Source: Cristatella mucedo (Eukaryota; Bryozoa; Phylactolaemata; Cristatellidae). From it: a stretch of DNA of 64,000 nucleotides. Both the position numbers and the translations under genes were made by a program. A model generated the notes under the pieces. The model saw only the letters and a program-made list of their open reading frames with translations, searched no databases and was not told the DNA's origin. This document shows, one piece after another, positions 35,305-47,300 of this stretch. The stretch covers positions 561,501 through 625,500 of the forward strand of contig WPIO01000039.1 of the NCBI GenBank assembly GCA_009760855.2, in the 5' to 3' direction. Every line of letters begins with the position of its first letter. Positions within the stretch are counted from its first letter, which is position 1.

Positions 35305-38300
35305 GTATGCATACATGTGACACTCCTTCACAAAAGTCTCTATATATTTATAGAATTTTACTTTTGTGAATATGTGTGTGTGTGCGCGCGGGTGTGCGCA
35401 TGCATGCGAGTAAAGAAATTTAAAGTCTCTTGACAGGGATGCTGTCTGCAGCAGATGCTTCCTCTGCCTTACTACTTGACTCTCCCACCGATCTCTACAC
35501 CTGGATTCAATTCTACAGCTTGATGATAGCTAGCGATTTATGTGATGCTAACATCCTTGATGAGTTTTCACCTCTGTCTCAGAGAATGGTCCATCCCCAC
35601 CGAGACCCCTTTGGTTGACGGCTGACAAATAAGGAGAACAGTTCATTTTCGCTAAGGCTAAGTTCAAATAGTATAGAGTAGTGGAATAGCAGATCAACAA
35701 TCCAATAATGTACACTGTCGACCATCTTAACTGCTCCCAAGTAAGCGTAGTGCCCAGTGATACTACTGGTGACTTAGAAGACGTTTCTTCAACCTAGGTA
35801 AGGCAGAGGGGATTAGAGACTCCATAACCTCATAGGCTCCTCTTCTCTCACCTCCTCCATGTCCGTCTATACTAAACGTGCTGCTAAACTTGTCCTCTAA
35901 GCTAAAAAAAGACCACCAGTCCTCTAGATCCTGTGCTAACAATTCTCCTTATGTGGTACATAAACCTGCTGCTACCCACTAAAACAATTGTTATGAATTT
36001 ATTTCCCGGGTTGTGGCAATTGTCATGCCACTCATTTTAAAGCCTGCTTAAGATCATGAAAATTATAGTAAACTTTGACCAGTCTCTTTAGCCATTCATA
36101 TCTAATATACGAGTGTTGGTCCAGCAACTAAACGATTACGCCAATTCATCAGATCTGGCTAGCAAGTTCCAATAGGGATTTCGAGCAAACCGTCGCACGG
36201 AAACTGCTCAGGTTTACCATGCTGATCAGGGTAGGGCCTCTGCTGGTATTCCTGGATCTGTCAGCAGCATTTGACTTAAGGACCACCAGATCTTTCTGAA
36301 GCCCTCCTCACGCACCTATGTATCACTAGCACGGTGCTAAACTGGGTCAAGTCCTACCTCAGTGAGAGATGTCAGATTTGTGAATGGCCGTCGGTCATCT
36401 AGGGAGCCCCAAAGTATGGGGTTTCTCAGGCATTGATCTCAGGCCGCTGTTCTTCACTATATTTATACTCTCTTTCTCTGACTGGTGTCGTCGCCCAACA
36501 CAATCTTGGCTTTCATTTCTATGCTGATGACACCCAGCTCTTCCTATCCTTCAACCCTTCTAAGCCTTGCTCCTCATCTGACTCACTTAATTCCCTTATT
36601 GCCTTCATCGACGATATTTGCATTTGAATGGCTACTAACTTCGTGAAGCTTAACAAGGATAAGACCAACCTCACAGTTACAGGCAAACGTAGTGTTACGC
36701 GAAAGTTGGACGACCTATCCTCCAAGATTGGTTCAGCAAGCGTCACTCCTGTGACGTCGGCCAGTAATCTTGGTGCACTATATTTAATGCTTCTCTGGTT
36801 AAAGGGGTTGTTCCAAAGTCTTTCAAATGGGTCATCGTTCGACCACTACTTAAAAAAACCCGGATTGTATTCAAAATCCTAGCAGCAAATCGCCCACTTT
36901 CTCTTCCTTTTTTTTCAGAGATTCTGGAAAAGATTGTCGATAAGCAGCTTGAAGCACACATTGCAAAGAAGGGATTGTCAGAAAAAATTCAGTGGGGATT
37001 CAATCGACACCACCCCACTAGAACTGCTCTCCTCCTGTAAACAACGACATTCTATTCAGCAATGACGATGGGAATGTCACTGTCCTGGTCCTGCTAGATC
37101 TATCAGTAACTTTTGACACTATCGATCATGATAGCCTATCTCTCAGATCTATCCAGCAGATATATCCAGCCTATCTCTCAGATCTACTCCCTCACCAGGC
37201 CAAGCATAGTACCACCCGATTTTCGGAATCCAGCAGTTTACCAATACCTCGTACAAACCTCAAATCCACCTGCCCTCCTAACTCAGCTATGATTCTTACT
37301 TTCTCTTCATTGCGTGAGATAAAGTCTGTTGGCTACCGAATGCGTACCAAAAGCCGCTCAGGCTTTGAGCATAACAAGCTCTCCTGTGTAAACTTGCTTA
37401 GTCTCTATGGCTTTATGGAATTACAGACGGAGATACATTACATTACATTTCATTTGTTCCTGTTAGCTTTACCTTCGCCCCTATGACTCGTATTTTTTTG
37501 TTACAGTGTGCTTTGAGTGCATGACTCAGTGCATGTTCTAGACAGATGTCTTACTAACCAATGGCTACGAGTGGCTTCACACTTGCTTTAACATGCTGGC
37601 CTAAACATGATACTTGTTTGTTTTGCATGCTTGATAATGTGCATGTCACAAACCCCGTATGTCTCTTGCAGCGAGTAATGAAGCATCTTTATAGAGATTA
37701 AATAGTATTAGGGCACTGTACAAATGACATAATATTATTGTTATTCTCTTAAAACTCTCAAGGTTTAAGGGCCCCTTAAAACATGCAAATAACAAAAGAT
37801 CTACTTCACATCTAAAGCCCAAGCCCAAGCATGGTTCAGACATCAAGAAGAAAGTGACATGTCAGTGATTGCCATACATTTGTGTGCAGTAAATCATTGA
37901 AGACCAAAACGTGGATAGTTTTGATTGAATGCTGCCTTAGCTTTGAGACAGATAAGACTTGAGTTGCCACCTGAGCCAGTGCCTCCGGTGCACCTGCTCA
38001 AGGCATTCTCAGAAAACCTTCCAAGTTCCATAAATTGGCCAATACTTCACAGACTGCCGATTGTGTCCAAAAGCTGTCTAGGCTTTGACATGCTACATAA
38101 TTATCTCCAGCGTAGCACACGTTTAGTCCTTATGACTTAGCAGAGTTACGAATGGAAACACATATGCTCAGGGTTTGTAATATGTAGCATTACACTTCTT
38201 TCTACAGCTTTTATGTGTTAATATACAGGTGTAAGGTCAAAGTTAGGCGTGCTGTGGTTGGAGTAGGGTGAAAAATTAAAGCAAGTTAGTACAAACAGCT

Positions 38301-41300
38301 ACACAGATTTTCAAGATCTCATGCTTGTCATAAAATGCATGGTGTTAATGCACTTGAAATTGGCAAGTTTTCCAATGATCTGCTGCAGATTACACTTCTG
38401 GTCAGAAGCTGTTTATTGGGCCCACTTTTATTACCCCAATTTGCACATTTAAAAGCACACTAAAATCCTTATACTAGATCGTGTTGGGGTGTAAAAGAAA
38501 TTGTTATTGAATTTTCATACATAATTCAAACGAATTCACAATCAGGAAGTATGATCCAGACTAGGTCTGCCTTATGCATCTAGTAAACTCACGATAAATT
38601 TGAGCTGTTGTAGCTTGATCCGACATCTTAAATCATTTCTTGCTTTTCAGTTTCAAAAGTTTATTTGAAATGCAGTGCTCTTCGCTTGAAATGCAGTTTC
38701 GTGCGATTGTCTTAATGGCAGTCCCAGCTCAGGAATTTTTGTTGACATCGTTTTCTCTGCAAGTGCCTCAGTTCTTTCTACCGATCTCCTGGTTCCTTAG
38801 AGGTCTAGCTGTATAACTTGGGTTATTGCTTAGTTCCTGCTTTGATAGTAGTTGATGATTCAGCCACCAGTGTGCCTGATTGCACCTGCCTGCCTGTGGC
38901 AAGGGCATGCTGCAGACTTGAGGCCGATCTTGTTCCGACGTGGTATTTATTGGTACTGGCCTCTTCATTTCAGTGACCTACCAAGAGTCGCTGAAGCAGG
39001 AGAACCGTCGGCTGCAGACGTTTAGGAACTCCAGCTGGCCCACTTTTGATGAATGGCCAATGGGCCATCTAGTAACACCACAGCGACTAGCTGCTGCCGG
39101 ATTGTACTATACAGGTGACTAGTCTGTCTTATGCAATAAGTCTTTCTCATGCAGCAAGGTATTGGGAGCAGTGTTAGTGTGGTTTAATATGTGGATTTTG
39201 GTCTCGACGAAACCTCTACACTTGTGCTTCTAGATCCATTGTATCGGTAATTGCTTGGATTGATCGCTTGCAGGCTTCCTTGAGTTTTTATCTCTTTGGC
39301 GATGCAGATGGCAAAAGCTTGTTCCTGTTAAACCGTTAAGTATTTCAATTTACATGCAGGTAAAAGACCTTACCATACGTGCTTGACTTATTTGGTCGAT
39401 GTTCTAGGGTAGGCAAACCACTTCACTGTTGTATGGGTCTCTGGTAGTTGACTGTTTACTCGTAGCATCTTGTTCGACCTAAGCTGTTCAAATTCAAGCC
39501 TATATGCTTCTTCCTAGGTAGTTCGAACGCTTACGAATAGTGTGTAGTTGTAATTTTTAATGCATTTTATACCCATGTGTAACTTTTGTGGTTCTCTTAA
39601 ATTTATTTGGAAACCCCATACACCAGTGGATAACTGGGTCCTCGGTCCACTTGCATGTGGCATGGTGACTACTTCACTGTGGATAACTGGGTCCTCGGTC
39701 CACTTCATGTGGCATGGTGACTACTTTGCAGAGTGTGTCTGTCGGGACTTGAATGTTGTGGCTGTCTACGGCTTGCCTTCTTCTATAGCTTCTGTATCTG
39801 CATCACAGACGCAGCATCTGCATAACAGATCTCAGTGGAATTCTCGGCAGTGTGCTTTCATATGCTGGTACATTCGAAAAGCCAATTTTTGTTTCAACTT
39901 GCTATTTACTAAGTCACCTGCAGCAATACTAGACCTGCCCTCCATCCAGCTTACCATATCTGACTTCTCAGTCCAAGCTTCTCAACTCAAAGGGACATGC
40001 AGTTAAATCATACAGGGACTGCCACTCATACATGCTTGTGCAGACTTCCATGTACTTTATGTCCGTGCATGTTATAATCAACACCAAATTTCTCCCTAAT
40101 ATTGATTTTGACTATCTCTGTTGTAGTGATCTGAACAGCCCTACTCATCTACAGCTAATGACCACATACAAGTACACTAGTGCTGACCGTTTTGCCACAA
40201 TATTTTCAGCAATCTAGTAAAAACAGGCTTCATAAATTGACATCGGTTTTCATAAATCATGATAGCTACATGCTGGTTTGCTTGCCTTTTTTAAACAACA
40301 CTCATGAATTACACCGGAACTGCAGGAGAGGATGAGCCAGAATAGGTGTTCAGAGAACCGACAGCAGTACTGCAATGCACCAACTATGGAAGCAAGTTTT
40401 ACTTGCACTCGGACTCGCAGACCAAAGGCATTATTTCACTAATAGTCTGTTAGCAAAAACTAATTCGTTATCCATAGAGGGCTTGAGAAACTGGATATAG
40501 TTATCACAATTCCACGGAATATCTAGGAACTAAGCCGCGGTGGGCCACTTAGATCCCAGTCAGAGGTTTGGCTTGTGTCTGGTGTTTGACTGGGAGCCAC
40601 TGCAGCTCTTTTAGTCAAGGGGGCACATGGTTAATGCACTATAATTTTAGTGGCTATTTGGCCACCATATCTTCGATTAGCTGCAGTGGCATAGCAGAAT
40701 TTTTGCTGACTGTTTAAAAGAGAGTTGCAATAGTCTTAGCGAAGCAAATCTCATAGAGATTGTATGATCTGTACTGGTTTAGCTCTTGAGTGGTACCCCC
40801 ATATTATTCTTGCCGATTGTGGCTGTTGCATTCCCCAGTTAAGGTCAACGTAGCCCCTGATTCTGGCTACACTTTTATATTTCTACCAGGTTCATTGTTG
40901 CCGTCCAGTTTAAAAATGTTGACTGAAATCTGGACAAGACATAGTTTCAGCTAGGCAGTAGTTTTTCAGTAGCTGAAGCCGATGCAGTAAACGTTAAACA
41001 TGTTAGCCTAAGAAGATCACCCAAGTTGTTGGGCCGTATTGCCTTCTTGAGAGCCACTCTATAAATTGCAGGCAGCAATCAGGCACCGACCATATTTGCA
41101 AGTCGTGGAAGTGCTTGGTGAAACCAGACCGTCATGCAGCACCAATGGGTGGATAAGTTTCAAACTATGCAAGAGCCGAATCTGCTAAATCAACTGTTGT
41201 TCTAATCACTTCAGTTGGGTTTGGTGTTCGATGGTTTAGTTTGCTGTCTACTGCTGTGAGATAGTCGTGTAGGGCTCAGTTTTGGCGATCATTATTACTT

Positions 41301-44300
41301 AGCATGTTGTTACTCTCAAGCATAAGAATGGTTTCAGTATAGTGGCATTTAATTCTAGGCCGATGTCTTTCTGACTGGTAAGCCACTTTGCAGGTTTGAT
41401 ATGCTCACTGGTAGCCCATTACTGGTATTGTCAAGGCATTTAGGCACACATCGTACTTAATGCTCCAATAACACTAGCAATTTGGACCACATGACTGTCT
41501 ACTGGTATTAGACTACTATTGCAAAACAATGGCTTCAAAAATTTCATATCCTAACCTTCAGAATCTGTCACAGTGGCGACTTAACAGGTTGTTTGTATCG
41601 AGCCGTGAACCAAATCTCTGTACCCGGGCTTTACAGCTTGCTGGAAGAGAAGTAATAACCAAGAGTTTATAGCTAGCACAATAGCATGCTCAGACAAGCA
41701 TGCAAAAACAGCCTGGAAGACCGTGGGGGGGCTACTGGTTAGTAGAACCCCTGGTCATTAGTAACATGCACTTAGCCACGTGTATTGGGAAACATGCAAA
41801 GCACGCACAGAAACAAAAATAACGTTCACTGGGACTCAGAGAAAGCTGAGCGGAGTCTTCAACTGAGACATACATCATGCAAGGACTTGAACCCAGTCAT
41901 GCCAGTCTGCTACAATCGTTAATGGTGGTCGTGCTGAAGCAGTGACCACGGTTGCAGAGTAGTTGCTTTTCTGTTGTTGCCCAACAGTTAGGATGTGTGG
42001 GATGTCAGCTTTCTCAACAGAAGCTCACCGATCGTATTTGTTGTCCATCTTAAATGTAAAATCTTATGTACTTCTGCTGTTTTATAGGCATTGGTGACAC
42101 GGTTCGATGTGCTTTCTGCCTGCATGCGTTGAGCCGGTGGGAGTCAACTGACGATCCGTGGTCAGAGCACAGTCGCCTTTATCCTGAGTGCTCATTTCGA
42201 GGTGGAACCAGTGCAGGCAACATGCCAATTCAACAGATGCTACCAGCAAGGCCTCAAGCTGCATCTGCATCAGGTTCTGGTATGTAAAACTTGTATGCTA
42301 CCCTAACCTATAATTGTAACATTTTATTGTCACATTTGCTTTCTCTTCTTCAAAAAGGCCATTACTCCGTAGAAAGTGACTATCGATGACAGTATGATCT
42401 GTGTGTTTATGTATGGAGTGCTTTATGTATTGGATACAGTAAAGCAAAATTATTCTAATTCATGCCAATCGCAGTTTTAGTTTTGTTTTTACAGACCCAG
42501 TTCGACCTGATCTACACGATATCAGGGCCAGAATTGCTACCTTCGGACAACTTTCACAGGCAGCACAACATAATTTCCCTCCAATTGAGACCGTAGCAGA
42601 GGCTGGCTTTTATTTTGCAGGTGAGGTCAGCTTGTGATTGCCCTGATGTCTTGTAGCAGCTAGAAAGGTACAAGGCAGGTATATTGTCTAGACTTTAATA
42701 ATAATAATAATAATAATGATAACAACAATAATAATAATACATTAATGGCTCCTTTGCAGCGTACTTAAACTAACTTACTAGTTAAACTAACTTAAACTAA
42801 CTTACTAGTTGTGGGCAAACGCAGTGTGATCCAGAGATTGGAAAGGCTGACTCTCAAAATTGGCTCTGCCAGCATATCTCCAGTTGAATCAGCTCGAAAT
42901 CAAGGTGTCATTGTCCAAAGCGACCTCTCGTTAGACGACCATATCAGCTCCACAGTCAAGTCTGCCTATTTTCAGCTTCATAGCATTGCTAAAATTCGGG
43001 CTTGTTTAGATAAGGATACCACGTCCAAGTTGGTCCATGCATTCGTGACATCTCGTCTCGACTTCTGCAACTCACTGCTTACTGGCCTACCAGCATGTGC
43101 GATCAGGCGATCGCAGCTGGTGCAAAACTCTGCAGCTAGGCTTGTCTGTCGTGAGCAGCGCAGTTGCCACATTACTCCACTTCTCGCCGACCTGCACTGG
43201 CTACCAGTCAAGCAACGGATTGACTTCAAGGTCTTGTCGCTCACTTTTAGGTCCCTTCATTCTATGGCTCCAGCCTATCTGTCAGATATACTACCCCATC
43301 AGGCCAAGCATCGTACCACCCGCTTTTCGGAGTCCAACAGTCTTGAAATACCTCATACAAACCTTAAATCCTTTGGAGACCGTGCATTTAGTTCATATGC
43401 TCCCAAAGCCTGGAACTCCCTCCCGATATGCGTCAGAACATCCCCTGCCCTGACCAAATTTAAAAGGAACTTGAAAACACACCTATTTAGGACAGCATTA
43501 AGTGGGTCCCTGTGATTCGTCTTTCATGTGCTTATGCGTGCTGACACTGTGCATGCTGCCACTAACCACATTTGCATGCTGACCCTGTGCATGTCACCCC
43601 TAACCATATTATTCATTTCGTTTGTTTTTCAAGCATGATTTTACTTACCATTCAATTGCATTTCACTTTACAGCAAATGTAAAGTGCGTAGAGAGAGATT
43701 AAGTTCTTTGAGGGCGCTTTATCAAGTGAATTATTATTATTATTATTAAATTATTATTTGTATGGCAAGCACCCTCAGAGAACTTTATCTCTTTCTAGGC
43801 ACTTTGTAGCTGCTGTAAAGTAAGCATGGTCAATTGGTTAGTGGTAACATGACACTGATGGAAAGTAAATAAAGGTCAGCTGATTCGAAGCCTGATTAAT
43901 ATAATATCTGAAGATGTTTTTATGACTGAATCTTGCTTGCAGTGGGGAATAAGGGTTTCCTTTTGACGACTCAAACCCTTGATCCAGCTCCTGATGTGCA
44001 AGCACCTTCCCCTTAGGCTAATGCCCAAAAGTAACTTTTGGATGCAAGGGCATCTGTACAGTGCTGATTGTTTGCTCTTAGTGCTGGTAATGTGGATGAA
44101 TTCGTAGGGGCTCTGGATACTAATGGATACAAATGAGCGACCTTTATGTCAATGGTGTTTTCAAATCTCTAAGCCAAATTTAGAGCTGAGTTGGTGTCGC
44201 CTTACGTGCAAACAAACCTTAATGTAATACAGTTAAGTAGCCATCCATCATTAAAGTTCTGTTTCTCAAACCGTTCTATATTATCACGTCGGTGCTGATA

Positions 44301-47300
44301 TATACTGTTCGATTACTTAAGATTCGGTATAATAATACAATTTAAAAGTGACTACCAAATCGTTTGTATGGCTCTCTGAGAGAACTACATTTCTATCAAG
44401 GGGCTTTTACAACTCGCTACAGGAGAATTGCAAAACAAGGGTTTGTGACATGCACGATAACTTGCTTAGAAAAATATTCAAAAGCTCACTAGTATATTGC
44501 TTAGACGAGCTCGCAAAAGCATTCCCCAAGACACAGGGAGCCATCGGTTATAATAATAATAATAGTAATAATTCACTTGATAAAGCGCCCTCAGAGAACT
44601 CAATCTCTCTCTAGGCGCTTATTATGACCTCAAGCCAGTAACCATGCACAGATAAACATGCAAAGCATCACGAAACACAATTTCACGGGGCAAGGGAAAG
44701 CTAGCCAGCACAGCTGCATAATTAGCTGAGACATGCAATGTGGTCGGACGGAGATACCATGTTTTTACCTTTGCCTCTGATAGCTGTGGAAAGACATGTT
44801 GGAGGTTCTTCGAAGCTACTGACTAATTGTTTAGAGCCGGGACTAATTACTCGATGAGGCCCAACTTAATGTGCAATAGTGTGGTGTCAGCACCTTCCCT
44901 GCAGAGAACTCGGTCGGCTGTAGCCAGTTCCTTTTGTGACTGTGTGCTTAGTGTCCCAGCTGTCCCACAGGCAAAGAAAGCAAGGAATTTCGTAATGCCG
45001 CCTTGGAGCCCTATGCAGAAGGACACCTTTTTTTAAGTCTCCTATGACCTCCCAGCCACAGTTGCTATATTTTATGGCGCCCAGTAACATTTTGACACTA
45101 ATTAATCCTCTCTGGATTGCACAGGGTGAGCCGTTAAAAGAGATGGATACTTGTTCCTGTCGGGAAGCAGTATGGCCTTCCGGATGAACTGCCTATGAAT
45201 AAGTGGTTACAAGTGATTTCTGAAGTCTATAATAGACAGACCGCTTTGTTACAGAAGTACAGCCCACCTTGCAGATTGAAGCTGCTGTAAAACGGTTGTT
45301 GTTGCTTTCTCTGAACTGACACTTTTATCCAGTAAGTTTCAATCCTTGAGCCTAAATGTCAGAAGTTCAGCATTGAACTTGGCAGGACCAAGGTCTCTCA
45401 GCAGATGGTTAAGATCTTTCTGTTTGGGAAGTCTGGCTTTCTCTCCTCAGCCGTATCTTTGAAATTGGAATATGAATCTCTGGGGTCTTCTTTGCTGTCT
45501 GTTTTTCTGCTCTCTCCTGAAGATGGCTGATCCATCGCCTGAAGGGTGGGGATGGGGAGCTCAGGGCAAGGTGGTGCTGGGGCGATGGATGAATGAACAT
45601 GTGAATGCGCACACGATGGGAGGCACGCCCTTAGCAGTTCGACTTTTGAAAATGTCCACCGTGCAGAAGTAGCAGTTTCCTGAGTGGTCAATCGGTTTCA
45701 GCAAAATTCTTGGAATAGCGAACTTCGTGGCTCTCTTTTCTCCGCCTGTACACAGCCTGTTAACATGCATGAATTATATAACTTAACAGAAATTTATTTT
45801 ACACATAACCCAATATTGTTCGAGAAATTCCGCCGATTGAGCAGCAGCTGTTCACCTTACCTTCAAGAGCTCTCCTACAGTTATTGAATGCAAAATGAGA
45901 TGCCCAGGTCTTGTCTTGATCCACGAAAGGCAAGCCAAAGTATGCTTTGTAGCCTCACACATCTTAACAGACGTTTTTGGAGAGCACATTTTTTGCTCAT
46001 GTCTTGATTAATTATTGACATGTATAGCAAAATGCATCTGCTGGGTGCAAGCAATCTCTTTGTACTGGGTCTTGATAACCCAAGACGTAAAGTGCTCGCT
46101 CTTGAATACCGAGGTCGTGGGTTCGAATCCTGCAGTTGAACGATCCTTTATTGCTAACCACAGTGGTGGTGATAGCCGATAAGGCTCTTCTGCTGCTATA
46201 CAAACTTTTTGGTGCATCTTCGGTCAAATACATGGCTATTCACTACTTTCTTCCTCTGCAATAACATGAACTAAAATGTTAAGTTAAGTAAGGCACCTGT
46301 ATTATTATACCTCTATGGAAACTAGTCCTCTATATGCGTCTAATCAAAAGAGCTTGTTACTTTGCTATAATCGTGATGGGGAACTTTAGGGTATAGGTCC
46401 TGCAGAGCAATAGCTCCTGTTGCCAATAGCTGTTAAGCACCAGCGGCACCACCATCTACTCTGGGTAATGGTTAGCCGATTTAGCAGCCTCATCTGTGCG
46501 TCGGCAGAAGACCCTTAACAGCTATAGCATGAGTGGAGGTTTTTGGTTAGAGCTGACGTCAGAAGGGCGGGGGATTGATGTATCATACAATAGAGGGTTG
46601 ATAAGAAAGCTGTTGCTCACCTCTTTGTATGGCAGATGTGGGGGACAGTCAAACATCTCTATAAAAGCATGCAAGCCTCTGTCGAATGATTTTCTATGCT
46701 TACAGGGAGGTTATGCTGACACGGAGGTATGACTGTAGTAGTATCTACGACTCTCCACTCTACCTTCCTACTTACAGGGATGAGTTAGGTTCAATGCTGC
46801 TCGTACTGTGTGCAATTGCTGCTTGTTTTGGGCTTTGTATCCTTAAACAGTCATGATCTGAGATAAATCTGCCATTCAGCTAGAGTAAGTTAGTAAGGGC
46901 ACTTCGGGCAGATGCCTTCCAGCTAACATGAAATGACTCGAATTGAAAGTTCCTGTGCGCAATTACATTCGTTATACTCGGTTTTTCCTGCGTTATATTT
47001 ACACGTATGATTTCATTGGTCAACATTCATCATTGCACTGAGAGCATAAATTGAGCTTTGGAGGAGGTTCCACCATGTCTGCACCCAGCTTTGACCTGTC
47101 CTAACAGGCTTCGAAGCAACGAAAAGAGCTAAAGATTCACTGAAGAAATTGCTCAATTGATTGCTAAACAACTAAGACTATGGGGCTGAAAAAATCCGGT
47201 GGGGAGCCAGTGGCAGTATGTAAACGCTTGACTTCAGGCAGGTACTAACTGTCTACTGAGTTGAGACTTAGCTTGCTATGGCAATGCCATCTTGACACGT

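Larger units (their letters stand above)
39115..42087 (+). other. IAP gene 1, intron 2
   Basis: Contains a 53-bp tandem duplication (39626-39730), a probable diverged minus-strand LINE remnant (40560-41060) and one copy of a short repeat shared with 44612-44745 (41755-41885). No exon seen. Confidence 0.5.
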
